Shown here one piece after another: positions 12,326 through 22,817 of a DNA stretch of 64,000 nucleotides. The notes beneath the pieces are model-generated. The model had not been told where the DNA came from, made no database searches, and saw nothing but the letters and a program-made list of their open reading frames with translations. Within the stretch, counting starts at the first letter, position 1. Each line of letters starts with the position of its first letter. The stretch comes from Vicinamibacterales bacterium (GTDB taxonomy: Bacteria; Acidobacteriota; Vicinamibacteria; Vicinamibacterales; UBA8438): positions 1 to 64,000 of the forward strand of contig CATQHX010000027.1 in the NCBI GenBank assembly GCA_958296065.1. Reading direction: 5' to 3'. The translations under genes were made by a program, and so were the position numbers.

Positions 12326-12969
12326 CGTCAAGATCTTCAGGCGGGGGCGGCCTCGGCTCCAAACACGTCGTCTTTCTGGCGATGACGAGTGCTTGGCTGG
12401 CGGTGGTCGTGTTTCTGCTTGGCGTGATGGTCGGCCGGGGCGTATCGATCATCGACATGGTCACGGGGCAGGAGCCCGCCAGCGCGAGGGTGGAGGGCGC
12501 GTTCGCGGCGGACGAGCAGCCGTTCGTCGCCAGCACCACGCGGCGCGAGCCCTCGATGGCGGCGACCGATGGCGACGAGCTCTCCTATTTCCGACGTCTC
12601 GACGACGATAACGGTGCGGAGCTCGACGCCGGGCTCCTCGATGAAGCCACGCCTGCGCTGGCCGCCGAAGCCGTGACGCCGAGCGGGCCGGGGGAGGGCG
12701 ACCCGTCGATTCCGTCCGACGGGGCCGCAGGGCAAGCCAACGGCTACGCGATCCAGGTCACGACGCTGCGCGAGCGCGCCGCTGCCGAGAGAATGGCCCA
12801 GGGGCTCGTCGAGAAGGGGTATCGCGCGTTCGTCGTTCCGCCGGCGTCCGGAGTGCCGGTCCCCGTGTTCCGGGTGAGAGTCGGCACATACACGGATCGT
12901 GACGAGGCCGAACAGGTTCTCCGGCGGCTGGAAGACGAAGAGTCGCTCAGGCCCTGGATCACGCGGTAG
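12322..12969 (+). CDS. SPOR-domain membrane protein
   Basis: A 215-residue bitopic protein. One membrane segment at residues ~15-37 ([20 protein letters not shown]) is followed by a ~95-residue acidic linker and a C-terminal SPOR domain from residue ~138 ([20 protein letters not shown], then [19 protein letters not shown]). SPOR domains bind denuded glycan strands at the septum. The start is a GTG sharing bases with the slipin stop, so it belongs to the slipin/NfeD operon, an association that links the microdomain proteins to the cell wall by context only. Confidence 0.85.
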   Translation: MTSRSSGGGGLGSKHVVFLAMTSAWLAVVVFLLGVMVGRGVSIIDMVTGQEPASARVEGAFAADEQPFVASTTRREPSMAATDGDELSYFRRLDDDNGAELDAGLLDEATPALAAEAVTPSGPGEGDPSIPSDGAAGQANGYAIQVTTLRERAAAERMAQGLVEKGYRAFVVPPASGVPVPVFRVRVGTYTDRDEAEQVLRRLEDEESLRPWITR

Positions 12970-12970
12970 C

Positions 12971-14521
12971 GTGCCTTCGCCGGGAATCCGATCCGTGCCG
13001 TCCCTGCTGTTCGCTGCCCTCTCCGGCGCTCTGCTGTTCCTGAGCTTTCCGACGCTGGGACACCCGGCCGCCGCCTGGTTGGCCCTCGTGCCGTTGCTGG
13101 TTGCCGTCGCGACAGCGACTCCCTGGCAGGCGCTGCAACTCGGCGCGGTCACCGGGCTCGTGCACTTCGCGGGCACCCTCTACTGGATCCCCGCTGTGAT
13201 GATCGACTACGGCGGACTGCCCGCTGCGGCGGCGTGGCCGGTGCACGCCCTGCTGGTCACGGTCCTGGCGCTCTTTCCCGCCCTGTTCGCGGCCGGCACG
13301 GCCGACCTGACGTCGCGCTTCGGACCTCGAGGACTGCTGTTCGCGCCCGCTTTGTGGGTTACCACGGAGCTGGGGCGGATGTATCTCTTTACCGGATTCC
13401 CCTGGGCGTTGCTCGGTTACAGCCAGGTGGCGTCGCCGGCCGTCGCCCAGTCCGCCAGCGTCGTGGGCGTGCTCGGCGTATCGGCGCTGATCGTTGCCGT
13501 GAACGCCGCCATTGCCCACTTCGTGGTGGCGGGGTCCAGAGCCGGGCGCATGCCTGTCGTCGCCACCGCCGCCCTGGTCGGGGTCGTCGTCGTGTTCGGG
13601 GCCTGGCGCCTTCAGGACCGGTCTCTTCTGCGGGCCGGGTCTCCCCTGCGGGTCGCCGCTCTGCAGGGCAACTTCCGGCAGGACGAGAAATGGAATCCGC
13701 TGCGCAGCGACACGATTCTGGAGACCTATCTCGGACAGACGCGGCGGGCGGTCGGCGCGGGAGCCCGGTTGGTGGTCTGGCCGGAGTCCGCGACGCCGTT
13801 TGCGCTCGACAGGGACTCGCGCGGGGAAGCGATCCGCGCGGCGGCGCGGGACTCGGGAGCGCATCTGCTGGTGGGTACGACGGAGGTGGTGCGGGATGCG
13901 GGAACGCGATACTACAACGCCGCGTACTTGATCGAGCCGAGCGCGGGCTCGACGTCCGGCGTGTACCGGAAGCAACATCTCGTGCCGTTCGGGGAGTACG
14001 TGCCGTTACGTCGGGCGCTGTTTTTCGTCTCGCCGCTGGTGGAGACGGTGGCGGACTTCTCCGCGGGCACCGAGCCGAGGACGCTCCCGGTGGCCGACAG
14101 CTCGGTGGGCACGGCCATCTGCTACGAGATTATCTATCCTGGCCTGGTACGGGAGCTCGTGCTGCGCGGCAGCGAGTTGCTGGCCACGGTCACGAACGAT
14201 GCCTGGTACGGGCGTTCCGCTGCACCCCATCAGCACTTCCAGCAGGCGACGATGAGGGCGATCGAGCAGGGACGATTTCTCGTGCGCGCAGCGAACACCG
14301 GGATCAGCGGGGTAATCGATCCCTACGGGCGGGTGCTGGCGCGCTCGGGGTTGTTCGAGCCGGCGGTCATCGTCGAAGACGTGCGCCTGCTCGATGGACT
14401 GACGATTTACGGGCGGTTCGGTGACGTGCCGGCGTACGCCGGCGGCGTCATCGCTGCCGTCGCACTCGGATGCGGGCGGCGGCGCCGGTTCGGGGATTGG
14501 TGGTCTCGGCGCCGGACTTGA
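12971..14521 (+). CDS. lnt: Apolipoprotein N-acyltransferase
   Basis: Adds the third acyl chain to lipoproteins in the inner membrane. Several N-terminal membrane segments precede a nitrilase-like periplasmic domain with the expected catalytic triad: Glu in VWPESATPF, Lys in YRKQHLVPFGEYVP and Cys in TAICYEIIYP. The GTG at 12971, one nt after the SPOR gene stop, gives 516 residues, the normal length. The frame is open further upstream but only across the SPOR gene. It pairs functionally with lolC/lolD at 36499-38429. Confidence 0.93.
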   Translation: MPSPGIRSVPSLLFAALSGALLFLSFPTLGHPAAAWLALVPLLVAVATATPWQALQLGAVTGLVHFAGTLYWIPAVMIDYGGLPAAAAWPVHALLVTVLALFPALFAAGTADLTSRFGPRGLLFAPALWVTTELGRMYLFTGFPWALLGYSQVASPAVAQSASVVGVLGVSALIVAVNAAIAHFVVAGSRAGRMPVVATAALVGVVVVFGAWRLQDRSLLRAGSPLRVAALQGNFRQDEKWNPLRSDTILETYLGQTRRAVGAGARLVVWPESATPFALDRDSRGEAIRAAARDSGAHLLVGTTEVVRDAGTRYYNAAYLIEPSAGSTSGVYRKQHLVPFGEYVPLRRALFFVSPLVETVADFSAGTEPRTLPVADSSVGTAICYEIIYPGLVRELVLRGSELLATVTNDAWYGRSAAPHQHFQQATMRAIEQGRFLVRAANTGISGVIDPYGRVLARSGLFEPAVIVEDVRLLDGLTIYGRFGDVPAYAGGVIAAVALGCGRRRRFGDWWSRRRT

Positions 14522-14596
14522 CCGTCGACGTTCGGCGCGCGGAACTCGCGGTTGCCGGCGCGCCGGTTTCATCATGCATGGGACGGAGGAATACTC

Positions 14597-15734
14597 GTGG
14601 CGATAGCTCTGGACGAACACGTTCGTCGATATCAGGACCTGGTCAAACGCGCGGCCGACTTGCGGAGCTATCTTTGACCCTGCCGCTGTCGAAGCCGAGA
14701 TGGCGAAGCTGGAGCGGAGAGCCGCGGCACCGGACTTCTGGAGCGATCAGGCCGCGGCGCAGAGCGTGCTCCAGCGGCGCCGCCGGCTGCAGGAGGACTT
14801 CGACCTGGCCGAGTCGTTGCAGCGAAAGACCGACGACCTCGCGGTGTTGTTCGAATGGGCCGAGCAGGGCGAGGAGGTAGCCGTCGACCTGGAGACGGGG
14901 CTCACCGATCTGCAACAGGAGGTCGAAGGCGCCGAGGTCCGGAAGATGCTCGGTGGCGAGCACGATCAATGCAACGCTATCGTCTCGATCCATCCGGGGG
15001 CCGGTGGGACGGAGTCGCAGGACTGGGCGGAGATGCTGCTGCGAATGTACCTCCGGTGGGCCGAGCGGCGCGGTTTCTCGCGCGAGGTGATCGACGCGCA
15101 GCCCGGCGATGAAGCCGGCGTCAAGAGCGCGACCGTTACCGTCGCCGGCGATTACGCCTACGGGTTGCTGTTTGCCGAGGCGGGCATTCACCGTCTGGTT
15201 CGGATCTCGCCGTTCGATCAGGCTGCCCGGCGGCACACTTCCTTTGCGTCGGTGTTCGTCTGGCCGGAGCTGCCGGACGATGTGGAGATCGACGTGGACG
15301 AGAAGGACCTCCGGATCGACACCTACCGATCGAGCGGCGCCGGAGGCCAGCACGTCAACGTGACCGATTCCGCCGTGCGCATCACGCACCTGCCGACCGG
15401 AATCGTCGTCTCATGCCAGAACGAGCGCTCGCAGCACCGCAACCGGGACGCGGCGATGTCGGTGCTCAAGGCGCGGCTGTACGATCGCCGTTTGAAGGAG
15501 CAGCAGGACCGGCTGGAGGAAATCGGCGGCGAGAAGAAGGATATTGCCTTCGGAAGCCAGATCCGCAGCTACGTTCTCCATCCTTATCGCATGGTCAAGG
15601 ATCACCGCACCCGGGCCGAGGAAGGCAACGTCGATCGGATCCTGGACGGCGACCTCGACGCCTTCATCAAGGCGTACCTGATGCAGAAGGCTTCCGGCGC
15701 ACCGGGAAGACCGAAGGCGGCGGACGGCGACTAG
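14597..15734 (+). CDS. prfB: Peptide chain release factor 2, with programmed +1 frameshift
   Basis: RF2 ends translation at UGA and UAA. The reading frame starts at GTG 14597 (GGAGG 8 nt upstream), runs 26 codons to CTT-TGA, then continues in the +1 frame from GAC at 14676 and stops at TAG 15732-15734. The join reads ...LRSYL/DPAAVEAEMAKLE, matching RF2 proteins. The second part carries RISPFDQAARRHTS (the SPF anticodon-like tripeptide) and SSGAGGQHVNVTDSAV (the GGQ peptidyl-hydrolysis motif). The combined length is about 378 residues. Anyone reading only the 344-residue downstream frame would miss the N-terminus. Confidence 0.95.
14664..14678 (+). promoter_or_regulatory. prfB programmed +1 frameshift site
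   Basis: An internal Shine-Dalgarno-like GGAG (14664-14667) lies 4 nt before CTT (14672-14674), TGA (14675-14677) and C. The TATCTTTGAC core is the same as in Escherichia coli prfB. Low RF2 slows reading of UGA, the ribosome slips from CUU to UUU, and RF2 is made: classic autoregulation. Confidence 0.93.
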
Positions 15735-15784
15735 TGCGCGCCTCAGCACTTCGCTTCGCTGCGTCGTGCGGCGCAAGGTCCTAG
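15731..15784. repeat. CTAG-bounded spacer between convergent prfB and pbp genes
   Basis: The 54-bp gap starts with CTAG (15731-15734) and ends with CTAG (15781-15784). The first supplies the TAG stop of prfB, and the second, read on the minus strand, the TAG stop of the penicillin-binding protein. It may be a worn member of the CTAG-bounded repeats seen at 45994, 58719 and 61568, although its interior is different. Confidence 0.4.
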
Positions 15785-18084
15785 CGCAAGAAGGCGGTGC
15801 CCGGCTCGGTGCCGGCGATGAACGCTTCCTCGATGGGACGATGCGTTCCCGGCCTGGCCGGCTCCCCGGTTCGCGGGTCGACCGCTGCGAAGACGATGTT
15901 CGTAGGCGGATCGAACTGGGGCTGTATCTCGCGGTCGCCGACGAAGGCTTCCATGAAGTCGATCCAGATGGGCAGGGCCACCCGGGCGCCTTGCTCGTTG
16001 TTGCCCATCGACTTCTTCTCGTCGTGACCGACCCAGACGCCGACCGTGACGTCGGGGTCGAATCCGACGAACCACGCGTCGGTGTAATCGTCCATCGTGC
16101 CGGTCTTCCCGCCGAGCGGCCAGTCGAGCGTGCGCCGCACGCGTTGCGCCGTGCCGCGCTGCACCACGCCGCGCATGAGGCTGACCATGATGTAGGCGGT
16201 GTCCGGCCGCAGTGCGTCGCGCGATTGCGGACGGTTCTCCTCCAGCAGGTCCCCGTTGCGATCGAGTACGCGTTCGACCAGGAACGGCAGCATGCGTCTA
16301 CCCTGATTGGGGAACACCGAGTAGGCGCTGGTCACCTCCACCAGCGTCGCTTCCGCCGAGCCGAGGGCCACGGACAGGTACGGCGGGATCGGGGAGCTGA
16401 ATCCGACGCGGCGCGCGAAGTCGACCACCACCTCCGGCCCCACCTCGTTCATGAGCCACACCGCCGGCACGTTGCGCGAGTCCTCGAGCGCGTGCCGCAG
16501 CGTGATGGGGCCTTCGTACTTGTTGTCGTAGTTTCGCGGCCGGTACCTGGGCTGGTTCGGGCCGGCCTCGAAGCTGACCGGCTCGTCCCGCAGGATGCTG
16601 GTCGTCGTGTGGCCCTGATCGACGGCCGCGGCGTACAGCACGCCCTTGAACAGCGAGCCAAGCTGCCGGAATGCCTGGGTGGCGCGGTTGAACCGGCTGC
16701 GGTCGAAATCGTAGCCGCCCACCATGGCGAGAACTTCTCCGGTCCGGTTCTCGATTGCGATCAGCGCGCCTTCCACCGCCGGTTCCTGATCCAGCGTGGC
16801 GGTGCCGCGGCCGCCCGCTTCGCCCGGCAGGGTCACCAGGGTCACGTCGATCAGGTCGCCGACCTGCACGAGAGCGTCCGGTGAAGACTCGCGTGTCCAG
16901 GCGAAGCCGTCGGCGCCGATGTCCGCCGCGTGCGGACCGACCCGCACCCGAATGCCGTCGGCGGTGGTCCCCGTGACCACCGCCGGGACCATGTCGCCCT
17001 CGGCGATGGGCAGCCGCCACCGGAAGTGCTCGAACGCCTCGACGGACTCGACCGCATCGTCGCCTCGCAACACGTTGCGGCGCGCGCCGCGGAAGCCGTG
17101 GCGCTTGTCGACGGCGCGCAGTCCCTCCGAGACCGCACTGTTCGCGGCGCGCTGCAGGTCGATGTCGAGCGTCGAGTGGACGACCAGGCCATCCTCGTAG
17201 AGCCGCTGCGCGCCGTAGCCGGTCTCGAGGTGCTGGCGGATTTCTTCCAGAAAGTACGGCGCGATGGTGTTGGCGCGCTGCTGGCGCGGGGCGAGCACGA
17301 TGGGCTTCGCCATCTCCGTCGCGGCCACGTCCTCGGTGATGAAGCCTTCCGCCTCCATGCGGCCGAGCGCGTAGTTGCGCCGTTCCACGGCGCGCTCCAT
17401 GTTGACGAGCGGGCTCCAGCGCGCCGGCGACTGCAGGATGCCCGCTATGAGGGCGGCCTCCCCGATCTCGAGCTCCCGGGTGGCCTTGCCGAAGTAGAGC
17501 TGCGCTGCCGCCTCGACGCCGTGGGCGGCGTGCCGTGCGGTGCCGAGCCATATCTGGTTGGCGTAGAGGGCCAGTATCTCCTGCTTCGTGTAGCGCTTTT
17601 CGATGAGGAACGTGTAGTAGACCTCCCAGGCCTTGCGCTGCCACGCCTTCTGGAGTCCGAGGCTCTGGCCGGCGACCTCGATGTTGCGCGCGAGCTGCAT
17701 CGTCAGCGTGCTCGCGCCGGCCGCCGTGAGATCGCCGGCCGCCACGTTGCGAATCACGGTCCGGATGCCGGCCGGGATGCTGATGCCCTGATGCTCGAAG
17801 AACGAGGCGTCCTCGGCGGCGATGATGGCGTTGCGCAGGACCTCGGGGATGTCGTCGTAGCCGATGATGTCCCTGCGTTCGGTGGCGAACTCCCCGATCA
17901 ACTCGCCGCCCCGCGCGTACACGCGGGTGATGGTGTCGGGCGCGTAGTCGTCGAGCGCCTCGATTTCCGGCAGGTCCGGCGAGTAGGCGAGCAGCACGCC
18001 GGTGACGATCCCGAACAGGGCGGCGCCGGCGAAGAGGCTCAGGATGACGGCTTGACGCACGTAGCGGTTCGGTGCAGGAGCCAC
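15781..18084 (-). CDS. mrcA: Class A penicillin-binding protein (PBP1A type)
   Basis: Bifunctional peptidoglycan synthase, 767 residues. One N-terminal membrane anchor (AVILSLFAGAALFGIVTGVL) is followed by a GT51 glycosyltransferase with EDASFFEHQGIS and GASTLTMQLARNI. An OB-like insertion is followed by the transpeptidase with SxxK (GSLFKG), SxN (DSRNVPAV) and KTG (GGKTGTMDDYTDAWF). All catalytic motifs are intact. The GTG start at 18084 has GAGGAG 7 nt upstream. It is transcribed away from dnaK and convergent with prfB. Confidence 0.95.
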   Translation of the reverse strand: MAPAPNRYVRQAVILSLFAGAALFGIVTGVLLAYSPDLPEIEALDDYAPDTITRVYARGGELIGEFATERRDIIGYDDIPEVLRNAIIAAEDASFFEHQGISIPAGIRTVIRNVAAGDLTAAGASTLTMQLARNIEVAGQSLGLQKAWQRKAWEVYYTFLIEKRYTKQEILALYANQIWLGTARHAAHGVEAAAQLYFGKATRELEIGEAALIAGILQSPARWSPLVNMERAVERRNYALGRMEAEGFITEDVAATEMAKPIVLAPRQQRANTIAPYFLEEIRQHLETGYGAQRLYEDGLVVHSTLDIDLQRAANSAVSEGLRAVDKRHGFRGARRNVLRGDDAVESVEAFEHFRWRLPIAEGDMVPAVVTGTTADGIRVRVGPHAADIGADGFAWTRESSPDALVQVGDLIDVTLVTLPGEAGGRGTATLDQEPAVEGALIAIENRTGEVLAMVGGYDFDRSRFNRATQAFRQLGSLFKGVLYAAAVDQGHTTTSILRDEPVSFEAGPNQPRYRPRNYDNKYEGPITLRHALEDSRNVPAVWLMNEVGPEVVVDFARRVGFSSPIPPYLSVALGSAEATLVEVTSAYSVFPNQGRRMLPFLVERVLDRNGDLLEENRPQSRDALRPDTAYIMVSLMRGVVQRGTAQRVRRTLDWPLGGKTGTMDDYTDAWFVGFDPDVTVGVWVGHDEKKSMGNNEQGARVALPIWIDFMEAFVGDREIQPQFDPPTNIVFAAVDPRTGEPARPGTHRPIEEAFIAGTEPGTAFLR

Positions 18085-18120
18085 GCGGTTCTCCTCGTTG
18101 AGGTAACAGGGGGTAAACGC

Positions 18121-18129
18121 ACTATAGCA
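18121..18129 (-). promoter_or_regulatory. Extended -10 promoter element for the penicillin-binding protein gene
   Basis: On the minus strand the sequence reads TGCTATAGT, an extended -10 (TGnTATAAT-like), 37-45 nt before the GTG start. No good -35 is seen. Confidence 0.45.
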
Positions 18130-18163
18130 CGCACCCCGGACAGGCCGCAGGTTATCGTCGAAT

Positions 18164-18192
18164 TTGACATCGACACGCTAAGATTATATGTT
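18164..18192 (+). promoter_or_regulatory. Candidate promoter of the dnaK operon
   Basis: TTGACA (18164-18169) is followed, 17 nt later, by TATGTT (18187-18192), inside an unusually AT-rich stretch for this DNA. An alternative -10, TTATAT, begins at 18184. I do not see a CIRCE element, an HAIR-type HspR box or a clear sigma-32 consensus, so heat control probably acts through an unrecognised HspR site here. Confidence 0.5.
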
Positions 18193-18278
18193 TTTATCAC
18201 TGCATGTTCGGGTGGCAAGGCGCAGCGGAGCGGTGATTCTCTCGCCGACCGCCGGCGGAAACGAAGGAAAAGCAAAAG

Positions 18279-20231
<1,953 letters not shown>

Positions 20232-20240
20232 GAGCCCCCA

Positions 20241-21356
20241 GTGGCCCAGGTGGACTTCTACGTCATTCTCGGGGTTGAGCGTTCGGCCACGCGGGACGAG
20301 GTGACCCGGGCCTACCGGCGGCTCGCCCGCCGCTATCACCCGGGGATCAATCCGGGCGACGACGAGGCCGAGGCGTTCTTCCGAATCCTGACCCAGGCCT
20401 ACGAGACGTTGCGGGACCCTGCACGCCGCCACGAGTACGACGCGCACGGGGCCCGGGAGCACAATCCCCGGCCCGCGTCGATAGAGTTCCAGGGATTCGA
20501 CTTCTCGCCCGGCGGCGGCGGATCCGGAACCTCGGCGACCTTCGAAGAGCTGTTCTCCGAGGTGTTTGCGGCGCCGGATGCGCGTGCGGGATCGGCGCCC
20601 GGGCGGCCCGAACGCGGCAGCGACCTGTTCGGGGAGATCGCGCTCTCGTTCGAGGAGGCGGTGCACGGGTCCGAGCGCAGGCTCACCGTCACCCGGCTCG
20701 ATGTCTGTGACGAATGCGGGGGAAGCGGTCGGCGCCGCGCCAGCGAGGCGAACTGCGTGCGTTGCCACGGCTCCGGGACCACCCGGCGCCGCCGCGGGCA
20801 CATGGTGTTCGCCATGCGTTGCGTCTCATGCGAAGGCACGGGTCTTCTCCGTTTCCGGCCCTGCGCCGCCTGCCGCGAGCGCGGGGTCGCCGCGCGCGAG
20901 GAAGAGATCGTCATCCATGTGCCGGCCGGCGTGGACGACGGATCGCGGCTCCGGATCGAGGCGAAAGGGAACGCGGGTCTTCGGGGCGGTGAGCCGGGCG
21001 ATCTCTACATCGTCGCGAAGGTTGGGCCGCATCGGATCCTGCGGCGCGAGGGGCAGGACCTGCATCTCGATCTTCCCATCGCCATTCACGAGGCGGCGCT
21101 CGGAGCGGGCGTCGACGTGCCGACCCTTGACGGCACCGCGCGGCTGCGCGTGCCTCCGGGAACCCGCTCCGGCCAGCGGTTTCGGCTGCGAGAGCACGGA
21201 GTTCCCTCGCCGCGCCGCGGCGGCGCGCGCGGCGACCTCGTCGTGACCGTGAACGTCGTGCTGCCGCCGGTCGCGGACGAGCGGTCCAGGGCGCTGCTCC
21301 GGGAGTTCGGCCGACTCAACGCAACCGATGTCCGCAAGGGCCTCTTCGAAGACTGA
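20241..21356 (+). CDS. dnaJ: DnaJ-like co-chaperone with HPG in place of HPD
   Basis: Type A J-protein, 371 residues. The J domain (1-70) has YVILGVERSATRDEVTRAYR but reads RRYHPGINPGD, so the essential HPD is HPG, with Gly35 encoded by GGG at 20343-20345. A short glycine stretch follows, then a zinc region with four repeats (CDECGGSG, CVRCHGSG, CVSCEGTG and the weaker CAACRERG) and the C-terminal substrate-binding domain. The start is GTG with GGAG 7 nt upstream. It lies 9 nt after dnaK, so it is the operon's DnaJ. The HPD change should weaken stimulation of DnaK ATPase unless compensated. Confidence 0.9.
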   Translation: MAQVDFYVILGVERSATRDEVTRAYRRLARRYHPGINPGDDEAEAFFRILTQAYETLRDPARRHEYDAHGAREHNPRPASIEFQGFDFSPGGGGSGTSATFEELFSEVFAAPDARAGSAPGRPERGSDLFGEIALSFEEAVHGSERRLTVTRLDVCDECGGSGRRRASEANCVRCHGSGTTRRRRGHMVFAMRCVSCEGTGLLRFRPCAACRERGVAAREEEIVIHVPAGVDDGSRLRIEAKGNAGLRGGEPGDLYIVAKVGPHRILRREGQDLHLDLPIAIHEAALGAGVDVPTLDGTARLRVPPGTRSGQRFRLREHGVPSPRRGGARGDLVVTVNVVLPPVADERSRALLREFGRLNATDVRKGLFED

Positions 21357-21361
21357 CGCAT

Positions 21362-21790
21362 ATGGCCAAGCAGACAGGCGCCGGACCCTACATGATCAGC
21401 GTCGTCGCGCAACGCTACAACATCCATCCGCAGACGCTGCGTCTCTACGAGCGCGAGGGGTTGCTGAAGCCGTCGCGTACGGACGGCAATACGCGCCTTT
21501 ATGGCGATGAGGACATCGAGCGTCTGGAGACCATCCTCTCGCTGACCCGCGACCTCGGCGTGAACCTCGCCGGGGTGGAGATCATCCTCAACATGCGCGA
21601 GAAGATGGCGCGCATGCAGCATGAGGTCAACGAGTTCATGCACTACGTCAAGCAGGAGCTCGCTCGCGGGGTGGGCGACTGGGAGCAACGGCTCGGGACC
21701 GCGCTCGTCAAGTCCAGTCCGAGCGATCTCGTCCGGCCGGCACCGGTCGAATCGACGCAGACGCGGAGCGACGACGCACCCCAGGCGTAG
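21362..21790 (+). CDS. hspR: HspR-type MerR-family heat-shock repressor
   Basis: A 142-residue protein with an N-terminal MerR winged helix (YNIHPQTLRLYEREGLLKPS) and a following helical segment (EDIERLETILSLTRDLGVNL), as in HspR of actinobacteria and Helicobacter. HspR represses the dnaK operon using DnaK as co-repressor. Its place directly after dnaJ (5-nt gap) fits that feedback loop. The stop TAG at 21788-21790 falls inside the first copy of a 36-bp direct repeat. Confidence 0.88.
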   Translation: MAKQTGAGPYMISVVAQRYNIHPQTLRLYEREGLLKPSRTDGNTRLYGDEDIERLETILSLTRDLGVNLAGVEIILNMREKMARMQHEVNEFMHYVKQELARGVGDWEQRLGTALVKSSPSDLVRPAPVESTQTRSDDAPQA

Positions 21791-21860
21791 GCTGCCCGTG
21801 CGGGCGCCTCGTCGCGCCTTCGACGCGTAGGCTGCCCGTGCGGGCGCCTCGTCGCGCCTT
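21785..21860 (+). repeat. Two 36-bp direct repeats with hairpin potential after hspR
   Basis: Identical 36-nt copies at 21785-21820 and 21825-21860 are separated by 4 nt. Each holds GCCCG-TG-CGGGC, extendable to a longer GC-rich stem with a bulge. Copy 1 contains the hspR stop codon. Two stacked hairpins may reduce read-through into the downstream ATPase gene. Confidence 0.85.
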
Positions 21861-21926
21861 GCCAGGGGGCGCCTCGCCGCTCTCGGTGCGGCGCGGGGTT
21901 CCACCACGGACTGGTAAGCTTGTCCC

Positions 21927-22817
21927 GTGCCGCCAGGGAGAGAAGTGCCGTTGCGAGCCGACTGTCCGGACTGCCGGGGCACCGGGTGGGCCATGCGCAC
22001 GGTGGACGGCACGCGCCGGGCCGAAAGGTGCGACTGCTGGCGCGACGGCGTTGCCGGACAGATGCTGGCGCGGGCTCGCATTCCCGCCCGCTACGCGAAA
22101 TGCGACTTCTCGACCTTCATCACCTACGAGAACGAGAAGCTGCAACGCGTTTTCCGCAAGGCGCAGGAGTTCGCCGGCGCGTTTCCGGTGGTCGACAAGG
22201 GACTCCTGTTGATCGGGCCCCCGGGAATAGGCAAGACGCACCTTGCGGTGTCGGTGCTGCGTGCGGTGGTGCTGACGGGGATGCGCGGCGTCTACTACGA
22301 CACGCGCTCGCTGCTGAGCGCCATCCGGAGCACCTACAACCCCGTCACCCGCACGTCCGAGGCGGAGCTCCTCGACGAGGTGATGCACGCCGAGTTGCTG
22401 GTGCTGGACGACCTGGGGGCGGAGCGGCTGACGGACTGGGTCGAGGAGACCATGCATCTGGTCGTCAACACCCGCTACAACGAGAAGCGGCCCACGGTGT
22501 TCACCACCAACTACGAGGACGTTCCCGACGTCGAGGACCTCGATTCGCTGCTCGTCCGCGTCGGCCGCCGCCTGCATTCCCGCCTGCGCGAGATGTGCGA
22601 GTTTCTCGAGTACGACGGGCCCGATTACCGCGATTTCGAGCATCCGCCGACCGCGGAGTTCCTGTACCAGAGGTGGAAGATGCGACCCGGTCGTTCCGGC
22701 GGGACGTCGGCGGCGCCGGCCGGGCGCCTGCCGAAACGGACGTCGGCGCGGGCTCGTGCCCGGATTCCGGAAGGGCAACTCGATCTGGGCTGGGCCGGGG
22801 GCAAGGCAGGCACCTGA
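21927..22817 (+). CDS. DnaC/IstB-like AAA+ ATPase with N-terminal Cys cluster
   Basis: A 296-residue protein of the DnaC/DnaI helicase-loader type. The N-terminus has a probable zinc site (CPDCRGTGW then CDCW). The AAA+ core shows Walker A GPPGIGKTH and Walker B LLVLDDLGAE, then FTTNYEDVPDV near sensor 1. The C-terminus is Arg/Pro-rich. The start is either GTG 21927 or GTG 21945 (GGGAG 4 nt upstream of the latter). No transposase is adjacent, so a chromosomal helicase loader is more likely than IstB. The TGA overlaps the hemW ATG. Confidence 0.82.
   Translation: MPPGREVPLRADCPDCRGTGWAMRTVDGTRRAERCDCWRDGVAGQMLARARIPARYAKCDFSTFITYENEKLQRVFRKAQEFAGAFPVVDKGLLLIGPPGIGKTHLAVSVLRAVVLTGMRGVYYDTRSLLSAIRSTYNPVTRTSEAELLDEVMHAELLVLDDLGAERLTDWVEETMHLVVNTRYNEKRPTVFTTNYEDVPDVEDLDSLLVRVGRRLHSRLREMCEFLEYDGPDYRDFEHPPTAEFLYQRWKMRPGRSGGTSAAPAGRLPKRTSARARARIPEGQLDLGWAGGKAGT

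Noticed and set aside
14597-14700. prfB as a pseudogene broken by an in-frame TGA
   Set aside because: The context is the known programmed +1 frameshift site and the joined protein matches RF2 throughout.
18157-18174. GTCGA-N8-TCGAC inverted repeat overlapping the dnaK -35 as an HspR operator
   Set aside because: Arms of only five bases occur often by chance in GC-rich DNA and do not match the known HAIR box.
21785-21860. CRISPR array
   Set aside because: Only two repeat copies with a 4-nt spacer and no cas genes; it is a tandem duplication.
21920-22816. HemW frame open ~300 codons upstream, as if HemW had a long N-terminal domain
   Set aside because: That stretch overlaps the DnaC-like ATPase in another frame, is Arg/Gly-rich shadow sequence, and HemW similarity begins exactly at the ATG at 22817.
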